The notes beneath the pieces were generated by a model. The model was not told where the DNA came from, searched no databases, and worked only from the letters and a program-made list of their open reading frames with translations. The position numbers were made by a program, and so were the translations under genes. From CAZPYD01 sp964590835 (GTDB taxonomy: Bacteria; Patescibacteriota; Minisyncoccia; JAHISW01; Tagabacteraceae), in contig CAZPYD010000001.1 of the NCBI GenBank assembly GCA_964590835.1, positions 1-62,197 on the forward strand: DNA of 62,197 bases, written 5' to 3'. Positions 14,505 to 24,247 of the stretch are shown here, piece by piece (position 1 is the stretch's first letter; each line of letters starts with the position of its first letter).

Positions 14505-15353
14505 ATGACGATTAAAAAAATGGGTTTTTATTTAACTATATTTATTTTAGGATTTTTGGCTATATCGCTGTGGAGCTTTTATATTGTTGTCCGCCCACCT
14601 AAAATTATTCTTAATAGAAATCCAGCCAATTTTAATTTACCAGCAAAAGAAATAGATTTAACCACAACAGACGGTGTTAATCTTTCTTCCTGGTTTGTAG
14701 AAGGCAACAAAGAAAAAGTTGTTATGTTTTTGCATGGATATCCGGCAGAAAAATCAGATATGCTCTTTATTGCGTCTTCTTTATATCCAGATTTTTCTCT
14801 TTTACTTGTTGATTTACGTTATTTTGGTAAAAGTGAAGGAAAATATACGACACTTGGAATAAAGGAGCAGCTCGATGTAAAAGCCGGATTGGATTTTTTA
14901 GAATCAAAAGGATTTAAAAATATTGGCATTTTAGGTTTTTCTCTTGGGGGAGCAACAGCCTTAAACACAGCCGAAAAAGACAAAAGGATAAACGCCATTG
15001 TTTCGTATGCATCATTTGCTGATTTAAGAACGCTTGGCTATCAAACATACTGGACACTTCCCGGATTAAAATATCCTTTAGTTGAGTTAATGCTATTGTG
15101 GTCTAAGGCCTTATTTAGTGAATCAGCCATCAAAACATCACCACTAAATGCAGCCCCAAATATCAACATCCCTGTAATGCTGGTTCACTCCAAAGAAGAC
15201 GAACAGATTTCGTTTAAGCACGCAGAAAAATTAAAAGATGCATTTCAAAAAAACCCAAAAGCTCAATTTTATTTTTTAGAAACAGGCTTGCATGGCGAGC
15301 TGCCTGTTGATTTTAATATACGAATAAAAGAATTTTTTAAACAATCCTTATAA
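14505..15353 (+). CDS. Membrane-anchored alpha/beta hydrolase
   Basis: 282 aa. An N-terminal helix (residues ~7-28) anchors an alpha/beta-hydrolase domain. The oxyanion-region HGYPAEKSD, nucleophile elbow LGFSLGGAT (Ser), acid in HSKEDEQIS and a His in ETGLHGELPVD form the expected triad. The family includes YhfK/FrsA-like serine esterases and peptidases; substrate unknown. First gene of a tight plus-strand cluster (gaps of 9-21 bp) with an MFS transporter and two GT39 enzymes. Confidence 0.88.
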   Translation: MTIKKMGFYLTIFILGFLAISLWSFYIVVRPPKIILNRNPANFNLPAKEIDLTTTDGVNLSSWFVEGNKEKVVMFLHGYPAEKSDMLFIASSLYPDFSLLLVDLRYFGKSEGKYTTLGIKEQLDVKAGLDFLESKGFKNIGILGFSLGGATALNTAEKDKRINAIVSYASFADLRTLGYQTYWTLPGLKYPLVELMLLWSKALFSESAIKTSPLNAAPNINIPVMLVHSKEDEQISFKHAEKLKDAFQKNPKAQFYFLETGLHGELPVDFNIRIKEFFKQSL

Positions 15354-15374
15354 ATTATAATACAAATACAAATA

Positions 15375-16580
15375 ATGAAAAAGAAAAAATTATTAAAAAA
15401 TTATTTTGACGGAAAGATTTCTCATGGCTTTGTTTCTCTTTATACTGGCAAAACCATAGTAATGATATCTTCTGGTCTTTTGGGGCTATTTTTACCTATT
15501 TTTATTTACAACACTCTAGGGCAAAGCTTTAGAGGAATGGCTTTGTTTTTTGGAGTTGGTTACTTGGCTTATGTTCTTTTTTTATTTTTTGGTGTTAGAT
15601 TTTTAAATAAATTTGGCTTTAGACGGGCCTTAAGAATAAGTGTATTTTTAGGTGCACTCTATTATGCACTTTTTTATTTTGTAGATGGAGGAAACTTTAT
15701 TAAACTCGCTCCTTTTATTATTATTGTTCTTTCTTTGTATAGAGTATTATACTGGATGCCTTATCATGTAGATTTTGCAAAATTTATTGCAAAAAGAAAC
15801 AGAGGAAGACAAATAAGCGCCTTAAGAGCCACCAAAGAGATCATTGGGGTTTGTATTCCACTTATTGCCGGCTTTATGATTAACAAATTCGGGTTTGATG
15901 TTCTTTTTGTTACTGCGGTAATTCTTTATTTAATATCAGGGATACCTTATATTACTATTCCCCGTACTAGAGAGAAATTCAGATGGGGCTATAAAACAAC
16001 ATTAAAAAATTTATTTTCTCCAAAAATAAGAAAGCAAATGATTGCCTTTATGTCAGATGGCGCAGAAAACGTTATTGCCGTAATTGTTTGGCCGATTTTT
16101 ATATTTCAAATTCTTGACGGTGATTATTTTAAAATAGGCGCCCTTTCTACTTTAGTTATTGCTTTTACAGTCACAATACAATTAATGCTTGGCAAATATC
16201 TAGACAAATCCTTACAAAAAGAAAAGATCTTAAAGTTTGGGAGTATGCTTTCTTCTGTTGGATGGCTTATCAAGATATTTATAGCGACTGGATTTCAAAT
16301 TTTTATAGTTGGTGTTTTTCATAATTTATCTAGAATTTTTACAAGAATTCCTTTCGATGTTATCACCTACGAATCAGCAGCAAATCAAAATCATTATGTT
16401 GATGAATTCACGGTTTTACATGAATTGGCAATTAATATAGGCAAGGTTTTGGCTGTAATTTTTGCAATTACAGTGTCGTTTTTTCTTCCAATGCAATATG
16501 TTTTCGTTTTGGCAGCAACAGCATCTGTTTTTCTTAGTCTTTTACGTCCTGAGACAGATGAAATTATTAAACTTAATTAG
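15375..16580 (+). CDS. Major facilitator superfamily transporter
   Basis: 401 aa with about 12 hydrophobic helices in two halves, the charged loop RFLNKFGFRRALRIS between helices 2 and 3 in place of the MFS signature, and a central charged linker (PRTREKFRWGYKTTLKN). No substrate motif recognised. It lies 21 bp after the hydrolase gene and 14 bp before a GT39 gene, so transport linked to cell-surface glycan work is possible but unproven. Confidence 0.85.
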   Translation: MKKKKLLKNYFDGKISHGFVSLYTGKTIVMISSGLLGLFLPIFIYNTLGQSFRGMALFFGVGYLAYVLFLFFGVRFLNKFGFRRALRISVFLGALYYALFYFVDGGNFIKLAPFIIIVLSLYRVLYWMPYHVDFAKFIAKRNRGRQISALRATKEIIGVCIPLIAGFMINKFGFDVLFVTAVILYLISGIPYITIPRTREKFRWGYKTTLKNLFSPKIRKQMIAFMSDGAENVIAVIVWPIFIFQILDGDYFKIGALSTLVIAFTVTIQLMLGKYLDKSLQKEKILKFGSMLSSVGWLIKIFIATGFQIFIVGVFHNLSRIFTRIPFDVITYESAANQNHYVDEFTVLHELAINIGKVLAVIFAITVSFFLPMQYVFVLAATASVFLSLLRPETDEIIKLN

Positions 16581-16594
16581 CACAACAACAACTC

Positions 16595-18169
16595 ATGAAT
16601 AAAAAACAAATATTTTTCTTTTTAATAATTATTCTTTTGATCGGTTCTTTTTTTAGATTATATCAATTAGAAACTACCCCTCCGGGACTTTATCACGACG
16701 AGGCCATGAATGGTAATAATGCCCTTGAGGCACTTGAAACCGGTGAATACAAATGGTTTTACACAGAAAACAACGGACGAGAAGGGTTGTATATCAATCT
16801 TGCAGCTCCGCTTTTGTCTATTTTTGGAAATGAGTCATGGGCGCTGCGCGGATTATCGGCAATATTTGGAATTTTAACAATTCTTGGTTTATTTTTACTC
16901 ACTAAAAAACTTTTTAATACCCGTATTGCCTTGTTCGCCTCTTTTTTCTTAGCAACAAGTTTTTGGCATATTTTATTTTCACGCATAGGATTTAGGGCAA
17001 TTATGGCTCCATTTTTCTTAACCTGGAGTTTTTATTTTTTATTTAACTGCCTGTCTGCCGGTAAAGTAGGTATTAAAAATAAAAAAACTTGGTACATAAT
17101 GGCTGTTTTAGCTGGTTTGTTATTTGGGCTTGGTTTTCATTCTTATATTGCTTATCGAATTGCGCCACTTTTGTTAATTGTTCCTTTTGTTTTGCTCTGG
17201 AAAGAAAAACAAAAGTGGGCTATTGCACTATTTTTGATTTCTACTTTTATTGCTGGTTTACCGCTTGGTTTATATTTCCTGGAAAACCCTCAAGACTTCT
17301 TTGGACGAACCTCTCAAATCTCTATTTTTTCTTCAGAAAATCCAATTCAAAATTTAATACTAAATATAGGCAAAACAATTGGCATGCTATTTTTTGTGGG
17401 AGATTTTAATTGGAGACACAATCTAGCTGGTGCCCCTACATTATGGTGGCCTGTGGCAATTTTATTTTTCTTCGGAATACTAATTAGTCTTAAAAAAATA
17501 ATTTCTAATATCAAAAGACCTACAAAAGTAGCCGGGTATTGGCTTTTGTTTATTTGGTTTGCTGTAATGATGTTACCTGTTGTTGTTTCCAGTGAAGGGC
17601 TCCCACATGCTTTGCGTGCCATTATTTTAATTCCTCCAGTAATGATTTTTGCTGCAATTGGTTTAAACTGGAGCTTTTTAAAAATTAGAAAATGGGTAAA
17701 CATTAAAATTAAAAATCATCCAGAAAACAAAAAACAACTCACAAGAATTAGATTTGAATTTATTGCACTTTTATTTGTTTTTTTATTTTTTATTACCACC
17801 TATTCTTTTAGTCAATATTTTATAAGGTGGGGTTTAAACATTAATACTTATGAAGCCTTCAATGGCAGGTATTGGAAAATTGGGAAATATCTTCAGAAAA
17901 TGCCCGATAATATTGAAAAATACGTCATAATAAATGCCGGGGGTGTTTTAGCAAATGGAATACCCATGCCAGCTCAAACTGTTATGTTTTCCGCGGCAAA
18001 TATAAAAGTTAATTATCTTTTACCAGAAGAAATTAGTTCTATAAATTGCCCGAGATCTTGTATCATAACTTCTTTGGAAACAGATAGATTTTTAAGAGAA
18101 AAAATCAAAAAACAAATACCTGGGTTAAAAATTACAATTAAGCCTGGCTTTGAGGCCTTAATAAAATAA
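16595..18169 (+). CDS. GT39-type membrane glycosyltransferase (ArnT/PMT-like), first copy
   Basis: 524 aa. The first periplasmic loop has the acidic catalytic motif of the family (PPGLYHDEAMNGNNALE, DE pair at about residues 32-33), followed by a run of 9-11 hydrophobic helices and a C-terminal soluble domain. Such enzymes transfer a sugar from a polyprenyl-phosphate donor to a lipid or protein on the outer face of the membrane. Tight operon with the MFS gene upstream and a second GT39 gene 9 bp downstream. Confidence 0.88.
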   Translation: MNKKQIFFFLIIILLIGSFFRLYQLETTPPGLYHDEAMNGNNALEALETGEYKWFYTENNGREGLYINLAAPLLSIFGNESWALRGLSAIFGILTILGLFLLTKKLFNTRIALFASFFLATSFWHILFSRIGFRAIMAPFFLTWSFYFLFNCLSAGKVGIKNKKTWYIMAVLAGLLFGLGFHSYIAYRIAPLLLIVPFVLLWKEKQKWAIALFLISTFIAGLPLGLYFLENPQDFFGRTSQISIFSSENPIQNLILNIGKTIGMLFFVGDFNWRHNLAGAPTLWWPVAILFFFGILISLKKIISNIKRPTKVAGYWLLFIWFAVMMLPVVVSSEGLPHALRAIILIPPVMIFAAIGLNWSFLKIRKWVNIKIKNHPENKKQLTRIRFEFIALLFVFLFFITTYSFSQYFIRWGLNINTYEAFNGRYWKIGKYLQKMPDNIEKYVIINAGGVLANGIPMPAQTVMFSAANIKVNYLLPEEISSINCPRSCIITSLETDRFLREKIKKQIPGLKITIKPGFEALIK

Positions 18170-18178
18170 AATATCAAT

Positions 18179-20050
18179 ATGTATAACAAAGTTACAAAAA
18201 ATATTGTATGTTGCCTTCTTGGCTTAATGTTTATTTTACTTTTTACTTCTGCGTGGGGAGACTCTGCCACCATGGACGAACTGGCGCATATCCCCTCCGG
18301 CTATTCTTATTTAACAGAGCAAGATTATCGACTTAATCCAGAACACCCCCCTTTAATAAAAGATTTATCTGCCATACCCTTAATGTTTTTGGATTTGAAT
18401 TTTCCAACGGATTCTTATGCCTGGACAAACATGTTAAATGGACAATGGGATATGGGACGAATATTTTTGTATGAATCAGGCAACGATGCTGACCAAATTT
18501 TACGTTTTTCTCGCTTTCCAATAATTTTACTAACCATTCTTTTTGGTTGGATGTTTTTTAAGTGGACAAGCAGCCTTTATGGCAACAAGGTGGGACTCTT
18601 AGCTCTTTTCTTTTTTGTTTTTTCCCCCACTTTTCTTGCGCACTCTAAATATGTTACCACTGACTTAGGAGCTGCCTTCGGTTTCTTTATTGGTATTGCT
18701 TCCTTTGTTAACTTTTTACAAAAAGGATCGTATAAAAGTTTGTTTTTAGCAGGTTTTGCGCTTGGTATTGCTCAGTTGTTAAAATTTTCTTTAGCTATGC
18801 TTGCGCCACTATATATTATTTGGGGTCTTTTGTGGGTATTTTTAAGTAATTATGAAAACTTGGCTGGCTTGCACCGCTCAGCGGTGGGTAAATACATAAA
18901 AGAAAGTTTTGTAATGTTATTTAAAGTGGCACTAATTGGTGCTGTATGCATTGCCGTTATTTTCCCGGTTTATCTTTTTCATATTTGGAATTATCCAATA
19001 GAAAGGCAATTAGCAGACACCGTAGAAATATTAGAAGGTTTTAGATTTCAACCACTTGCTGATTTTGTTATCTGGCTATCTAATATGCCGATCTTGCGAG
19101 CTGTTGGACATTATCTGTTAGGAATTCTAATGGTTTTGTGGAGAGCTGCAGGTGGTAATACTGCTTATTTCTTGGGAGAATTAAACAACGTCGGCTGGTG
19201 GTATTACTTCCCTGTTTTATATTTGTTTAAGGAGCACCTAGCCTTTCATATTTTAACGGTCGCTGCCTTGTTATTTGGTGTTAAAAATATCCGCAAAAAC
19301 AGAGAGCCTGGTTTTGGAAAACAAATAAAAGCATCTTTTAACTGGATGAGAGAAAATATTGCTATCACAATAGGAATTACTTTTATAGCTATTTACTGGC
19401 TTCAAGCTGTCACTAGTCCATTAAACATTGGGGTAAGACATGTTATGCCTACTTTTCCATTTATTTATCTTTTTGTTTCTAGACAAATAATTCGATGGAT
19501 CAATAAATATTCCCCGGAAACACCTGTTGGATTTTTAGATTATGTAAAAGAATTTTACAAGCTATATATTAAGCCGATCAAAAAAGGTTTCTTGGTTTGT
19601 TTGCTGCTAATCTGGATGTTTTTGTCCGCTATTATTTCTTTTCCACACTACATTCCTTATTACAACGCGCTGGGAGGCGGCACAGAAAACGGCTACAAAA
19701 TGGCGGTAGATTCTAATTATGACTGGGGACAAGACCTAAAGAGACTCAAGACATGGACTGACGAGAACTTGGCTGTCGACGAAAAAATTGCCATAGATTA
19801 TTTTGGCGGCGGAGATCTTAAATATTATTTTAAAGACAAATACGAACCATGGTGGTCTGCCAAAGGCACTCTTGAAAAGAGAGAAGATGCACCAAAATGG
19901 TTTGCTGTTTCTATTTCATTTTTACAGTCAACCTATGGCGAGACCACAAAAGGCTTTACAGTAAAACCGGAAGATAAATATGACTGGATGAAAGGCCGAG
20001 AACCTGTTGCCCGTGCCGGCAAATCTATCTTTATATATAAATTTGACTAA
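18179..20050 (+). CDS. GT39-type membrane glycosyltransferase, second copy
   Basis: 623 aa, longer than its neighbour and only distantly similar. The first loop reads TMDELAHIPSGYSYLTEQDY then LNPEHPPLIKDLSAIPL, matching dolichyl-phosphate-mannose mannosyltransferase-like proteins (DE motif and EHPPL). About 10 hydrophobic helices follow, and the C-terminal domain contains DSNYDWGQDLKRLKTW, a block common in this bacterial subgroup. Last gene of the 14505-20050 cluster. A protein or lipid glycosylation role is inferred from family. Confidence 0.88.
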   Translation: MYNKVTKNIVCCLLGLMFILLFTSAWGDSATMDELAHIPSGYSYLTEQDYRLNPEHPPLIKDLSAIPLMFLDLNFPTDSYAWTNMLNGQWDMGRIFLYESGNDADQILRFSRFPIILLTILFGWMFFKWTSSLYGNKVGLLALFFFVFSPTFLAHSKYVTTDLGAAFGFFIGIASFVNFLQKGSYKSLFLAGFALGIAQLLKFSLAMLAPLYIIWGLLWVFLSNYENLAGLHRSAVGKYIKESFVMLFKVALIGAVCIAVIFPVYLFHIWNYPIERQLADTVEILEGFRFQPLADFVIWLSNMPILRAVGHYLLGILMVLWRAAGGNTAYFLGELNNVGWWYYFPVLYLFKEHLAFHILTVAALLFGVKNIRKNREPGFGKQIKASFNWMRENIAITIGITFIAIYWLQAVTSPLNIGVRHVMPTFPFIYLFVSRQIIRWINKYSPETPVGFLDYVKEFYKLYIKPIKKGFLVCLLLIWMFLSAIISFPHYIPYYNALGGGTENGYKMAVDSNYDWGQDLKRLKTWTDENLAVDEKIAIDYFGGGDLKYYFKDKYEPWWSAKGTLEKREDAPKWFAVSISFLQSTYGETTKGFTVKPEDKYDWMKGREPVARAGKSIFIYKFD

Positions 20051-20148
20051 ATCAATAAAATAGTTTAATATACAAATTAAACTTAACTGTAATTTGAAAA
20101 CAAAACCCTAAATCAATTAAGGATTAATCAGCTAAAAGGAGACTGGAA

Positions 20149-20646
20149 ATGACTGAAGAAAAGGTTAATGATGTTTTTAAAATACTCATAAGCAAAGCAA
20201 AATGGCAGCAGGCCCATGAGAAATGGTGTGGAAAAAATGGGATTTTGGCCAGAGTAAAAAGACGCGAGGTTTTTATAAGTATAGGAGGAGAGAGAATATA
20301 TACTTTTCCTAGCTCTTCAGGTTCAGGAGAAAATTATCTTCCTGTAACTGAACCTTGTGGATACTGTATGGAATTTATTTGTCAAGAATGTCCTCTTTTT
20401 CAAAAAAATCTTTGTATTTCAGATGGTCGCTGGGGAAAACACGTTGCTTTTTGGAAATTCGTAAATATTATGATAAAGTTAACTGTTCGAACAAAAACAT
20501 TCGATTGGCAAAAAGCCGAAAATTACGCCAGCCAAATCGCCGACTTCATCACAGAACACGGCCGTCAACTGGAGTATCTAAAAAAACAAATTGTAAAAAA
20601 AGGTCCAGATGTTCGCCCAGAAATTTTAAAACATAAAAAATGTTAA
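20149..20646 (+). CDS. Cysteine-cluster protein of unknown function (165 aa)
   Basis: AAAGGAG ribosome site before MTEEKVNDVFK. The centre contains EPCGYCMEFICQECPLFQKN followed by LC, five or six cysteines in 24 residues that could bind zinc or an iron-sulphur cluster. The rest is helical and basic, ending HKKC. No family recognised. Separated from the GT39 cluster by about 100 bp and followed by a strong terminator, so probably its own unit. Confidence 0.7.
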   Translation: MTEEKVNDVFKILISKAKWQQAHEKWCGKNGILARVKRREVFISIGGERIYTFPSSSGSGENYLPVTEPCGYCMEFICQECPLFQKNLCISDGRWGKHVAFWKFVNIMIKLTVRTKTFDWQKAENYASQIADFITEHGRQLEYLKKQIVKKGPDVRPEILKHKKC

Positions 20647-20656
20647 AACAAAAAAC

Positions 20657-20702
20657 AAAAGTGTATAGAGCTATGCGGTCGCATAAACCTATACACTTTT
20701 TT
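20657..20702. terminator. Bidirectional terminator with nested hairpin
   Basis: Outer arms AAAAGTGTATAG / CTATACACTTTT, inner TATGCGGTCGCATA, followed by TT; lies between convergent genes. Confidence 0.85.
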
Positions 20703-20709
20703 ATTTTGT

Positions 20710-21720
20710 CTATTTAATTAATTCTGGTTGGAAGGTTTTGTTTAGTCTTACTTTATCCTGTTTTACAGCGATTATTTGATCGCGTTCAAAATAGACCCTT
20801 AGCACCAGCCCCTCCATAGTCTCCTCTGAAAAGTTTTGATCAAAAATAAAGTTGCCTAAGCTATAGGCTATTATCCCTCTGTTATAGCTTTCTACTTCTT
20901 GGATCACATGAGGGTGATGCCCGGCAACCACCTTAGCGCCACTATCTATTGCCGCGCGCGCTAGCATTTTTTGCCTATCGTTTGAATTAGTTTTATATTC
21001 TTCACCAAAATGAATAGAAACTACTAAAATATCTACCTGTCTATCGGCTTCTTTTATAATGTCTTCAAAATCATCGCCTACTATCAAAATACCAGGCTTA
21101 TCTGTCTTTGCCTCAAACCACTTTGGCCCCACATCACTAAAACCCAAAAAGCCTATTTCAACTCCCTCTTTTTCTATAATTCTCACAGCGGAAGCATCTT
21201 TTTTACTCACTCCCCCACCCACAGGATAAACCTTTTCACTTTTTAATCTAAAAATATTTTCTTCAAAAGCCTGCCTACTCCAATCCCCAGCATGATTATT
21301 AGCTACAGACAACGCATCAAAACCAGCAGCCTTTATAGCATTTAAAGCATCTGGTTTAAACCTAAAAGAATACACACTTCCCGCATCCTGTCCGCTTATA
21401 GAAACAGGTCCTTCTAAATTACCAAAAGCAATATCTGCTTCCTTTATAAAATTAGTATTTTCAAAAAGCCTAGTAAAGTCTCCTTTATGATTTTTATAAA
21501 CAGAGTTTTCTACATTCCGACTAAGCATAATATCGCCCACAAAAGCCAGTTCAAGAACATCTGCACTAACAACTGAAGCCAAATTTAAATGATTCACTAC
21601 ATAAACAAAGGAGGATGAATTTGAAAACCTAGAAAAACTTTGAGCAAAATAAAAAGCTCCGGCCGAAAACGCAAAGCCCAACAATAAAGTTAAAATTGAC
21701 CAAAAAATATTCTTTCTCAT
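20710..21720 (-). CDS. CapA-family (PgsA-like) metallophosphatase-fold protein
   Basis: 336 aa. An N-terminal membrane anchor (residues ~7-27) precedes the CapA domain: LAFVGDIMLSRNVE, ADIAFGNLEGPVS, FDALSVANNHAGDWS, VVSIHFGEEYK, VAGHHPHVIQEVE and IIAYSLGNFIFDQ are the metal-ligand motifs. The family is linked to poly-gamma-glutamate capsule synthesis, but isolated copies occur widely and no pgsB/C genes are visible. It lies 8 bp downstream of the FtsQ-like gene, suggesting an envelope-related transcript. Confidence 0.92.
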   Translation of the reverse strand: MRKNIFWSILTLLLGFAFSAGAFYFAQSFSRFSNSSSFVYVVNHLNLASVVSADVLELAFVGDIMLSRNVENSVYKNHKGDFTRLFENTNFIKEADIAFGNLEGPVSISGQDAGSVYSFRFKPDALNAIKAAGFDALSVANNHAGDWSRQAFEENIFRLKSEKVYPVGGGVSKKDASAVRIIEKEGVEIGFLGFSDVGPKWFEAKTDKPGILIVGDDFEDIIKEADRQVDILVVSIHFGEEYKTNSNDRQKMLARAAIDSGAKVVAGHHPHVIQEVESYNRGIIAYSLGNFIFDQNFSEETMEGLVLRVYFERDQIIAVKQDKVRLNKTFQPELIK

Positions 21721-21728
21721 ATTTACAG

Positions 21729-22505
21729 TTATTTATAATAGACCTTATTACCAAATCGCAAATCTATATATTCAAATTCTTGTCCATCAAAATCTTTATA
21801 AAAAACATTAAAATTATTAACAGTCGTTTCCCAATTATCATCATTATCTACTATTATGTAAGACCCGCCCTCAAAATAAAACCTATAAACATTTTCTTTA
21901 TCCAAATAAACACTTTCAACAATAAAAAAATCATCCAACACTTTTTTAAAAACTAATAAATTTTGAAATTTTTCTTCAGGTAATAAAAACTGGCCCAAAC
22001 TTGGTCTTATAGATCTTTCATCAAATAATTTTATAAAAATGCCAGCTGAAAAAAGAGGGGCTTCACTATAAATAAAACCTGTCTTATCTACAAAAAGACA
22101 ATCCTTAAATTCATCTTTGCACAAAATAGCAACCGGCTTTCTTTCTTTTGCTTGTATAAAAATATCCGTAGATTCTTTTATTACTAAGATTTCTTTTAAA
22201 TTTAAAAACTTTTCAATTAATTGTGTTTGGGTATTTTGAGTTGGAAAAGAAAAAATTCTATCCTGAGGAATTACCCAAAATTTTTTAGCCGACATTATAC
22301 CGGCAACTTCTGCTAATAATAAGTTTTTTTGGTGCTCAGGAACACCACGAACTTCTATGGAGCTTATTTTAAACTCTTCAAAATTAAAAAGACCAAACAA
22401 GCCGGCGCTAAACATCATAAGCAAAACAAAAAACACTAAAGCAAACTTTATATAAAGCCTTTTTCTTCTTCGCTTTTTTACTAACTGTAGAGCATTTTTT
22501 GACAT
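21729..22505 (-). CDS. ftsQ: FtsQ/DivIB-like cell-division protein
   Basis: 258 aa. A basic cytoplasmic tail (KKRRRKRLYIK), one transmembrane helix (residues ~20-43), a POTRA domain beginning FKISSIEVRGVPEHQKN, and a beta domain match FtsQ/DivIB architecture. FtsQ bridges early and late divisome proteins. It is far from any dcw cluster; the neighbours are capA (8 bp downstream) and, upstream, repeat A copy 2 and serS. Sequence divergence is high, so the assignment rests on architecture and the POTRA start. Confidence 0.75.
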   Translation of the reverse strand: MSKNALQLVKKRRRKRLYIKFALVFFVLLMMFSAGLFGLFNFEEFKISSIEVRGVPEHQKNLLLAEVAGIMSAKKFWVIPQDRIFSFPTQNTQTQLIEKFLNLKEILVIKESTDIFIQAKERKPVAILCKDEFKDCLFVDKTGFIYSEAPLFSAGIFIKLFDERSIRPSLGQFLLPEEKFQNLLVFKKVLDDFFIVESVYLDKENVYRFYFEGGSYIIVDNDDNWETTVNNFNVFYKDFDGQEFEYIDLRFGNKVYYK

Positions 22506-22586
22506 AGATTTAAATTTTCTTCCGCAAGCAAAACCTCAATTCCAACTATTTTATGAGGTTTTGCTTACAAAAGAACAAATTCCAAA

Positions 22587-22821
22587 CCCAATCCGCCATA
22601 ACTCCATTTTCGAACTCTGCGGAAAGGATTAGAACCTGCCTGCCGGCAGGCAGGAATTAAAGAGTGTAGTAGAAAAACTCATCCTGTTTAAGCTTTTCTA
22701 GCTACTTTAAAAAATATGATAAAAGACAGGAAGGTGAGATATGGGTTTTTCGTTAAGCGGAACGACTATAATTTTCAATTCTTGGATGCAATGAGAGAAA
22801 AGGGAGTTATAGCGGTTTGGG
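22587..22821. repeat. Dispersed element A, copy 2 (235 bp)
   Basis: Ends 22587-22610 and 22798-22821 pair over about 22-24 bases. The interior matches copy 1 but carries an extra 20 bp palindrome (22635-22654, CCTGCCTGCCGGCAGGCAGG) inside the loop of the ACTC/GAGT helix. The stretch 22598-22790 reads identically to 62005-62197. It lies between serS and the ftsQ-like gene. Confidence 0.88.
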
Positions 22822-22831
22822 TTAGAAGGTT

Positions 22832-24109
22832 TTAACCTTGAATCTTTTTTGAGATCACCTCTTTACCAATATATTTTTGAAGAACTTCTGGCACTTCTAT
22901 AGAACCATCTGCTTTTTGATAGTTTTCTATAAAAGAGATTAAAATGCGAGGTGTGGCAATAACAGTATTATTTAAAGAGTGCACAAAATAGATTTTACCT
23001 TCTTTCGTTTTATAACGAGTATTAAGCCTTCTTGTTTGAAAATCATGAAAGTAAGAAGCTGAATGAGTTTCACCATATTTTTCTTTAGAAGGTATCCAGG
23101 CCTCTATGTCATATTTTTTGACTTGTCCTTGTCCTAAATCACCCCCACAATTAACTACAACCCTAAATGGGATACCTAGTTTTCTCATTATCTTTTCAGA
23201 ATTGTTTGTAATTTCTTCATGCCATTTTACAGATTCCATGTGATCGGCTTTACATAATACGATTTGCTCCACCTTCATAAACTCATGAAGTCTGTATAAG
23301 CCTTTTGTATCTTTTCCGTGACTTCCAGCTTCCCTTCTAAAACAAGGAGAAATAGGAACATATTTTTTAGGCAATTCATCTTCAGATAACATCTCATCAG
23401 AATGATAACCCATCATGGGGACTTCGGCTGTACCCGCTAAATAAAGATCGTCTTGGGTGTGATAAACCTCGTCCTTGCCCTGTGGCAGCCATCCTGTACC
23501 ACGAAAACTATCTTCTCTTGTCATAGAAGGAGCAAGAAAAGGAGTAAACCCAGCCTTCACCATTTCCTCAAAGCAAAACTGCCAAATAGCAAATGTAAGA
23601 AGAGCGCCTTCGTTTTTAAGAAAATAACCACGAAATCCAGACACTTTTGTTCCTCTTTCAAAATCAGCCAAATCCAAATCTTTCATTAGTTCAATATGAC
23701 CCTTTGGCTCAAAATCAAACTCTGGCAATTCTCCCCATTTTCTTATTTCCTGATTATCTAAATCAGATTCACCTTCTGGTACAGAATGATCTGGAATATT
23801 TGGAACTTCTAACATCAAGGCCTCCCACTTTTTCTGAGCTTCTTTTAGCTCCAACTCTTTTTTAGAAAGACCGTCTTTTAGCTGTTTCATTTCATTAATC
23901 ATCTCTTGCCTTTCTTCATTATCTTCCATTTTAGAAATACGTTCAGTTTGTACATTCTGCTCTGCGCGCAAAGTTTCCACCTCGCCGATTAACTTGCGTC
24001 GAATATCATCAATATCTAAAAGATTATCCACATTAAATTTAATGTGTTTTTTGTGTGCCGCCTGCTTAATCAGCTCTTTATTTTCTCGTATAAAATTTAT
24101 ATCTAACAT
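22832..24109 (-). CDS. serS: Seryl-tRNA synthetase
   Basis: 425 aa, full length. The N-terminal long antiparallel coiled coil (residues ~30-110) is followed by the class II catalytic core: TAEVPMMGYHSDEML region, motif 2 SPCFRREAGSHGKDTKGLYR, and motif 3 near SLNNTVIATPRILISFIENY. It charges tRNA-Ser and would also supply Ser-tRNA-Sec if that existed. The hairpin element C copy (24146-24180) lies about 37 bp ahead of the start. Confidence 0.97.
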   Translation of the reverse strand: MLDINFIRENKELIKQAAHKKHIKFNVDNLLDIDDIRRKLIGEVETLRAEQNVQTERISKMEDNEERQEMINEMKQLKDGLSKKELELKEAQKKWEALMLEVPNIPDHSVPEGESDLDNQEIRKWGELPEFDFEPKGHIELMKDLDLADFERGTKVSGFRGYFLKNEGALLTFAIWQFCFEEMVKAGFTPFLAPSMTREDSFRGTGWLPQGKDEVYHTQDDLYLAGTAEVPMMGYHSDEMLSEDELPKKYVPISPCFRREAGSHGKDTKGLYRLHEFMKVEQIVLCKADHMESVKWHEEITNNSEKIMRKLGIPFRVVVNCGGDLGQGQVKKYDIEAWIPSKEKYGETHSASYFHDFQTRRLNTRYKTKEGKIYFVHSLNNTVIATPRILISFIENYQKADGSIEVPEVLQKYIGKEVISKKIQG

Positions 24110-24145
24110 CTTTAAATAATACCAAAATCCCCATTTTTTGCAAAA

Positions 24146-24180
24146 CCCGGTAGTACAATTTCAAATTAAATACTACCGGG
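24146..24180. repeat. Element C, minimal copy (CCCGGTAGTA hairpin) upstream of serS
   Basis: CCCGGTAGTA (24146-24155) and TACTACCGGG (24171-24180) enclose 15 bases. Larger elements with the same ends are at 45885-46024 (before rpmG) and 53579-53721 (upstream of the iscS operon). Confidence 0.7.
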
Positions 24181-24193
24181 CAAAAGAGCAAAA

Positions 24194-24224
24194 CAAAAAC
24201 CGCCCTGCACACGCAAGGCGGTTT
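24194..24224 (-). terminator. Terminator of the 24248-24522 gene pair
   Basis: AAACCGCC...GGCGGTTT hairpin; on the minus strand it is followed by TTTTTGTTTT. Confidence 0.8.
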
Positions 24225-24247
24225 GATATTTTACTATCTTCGAGTCA

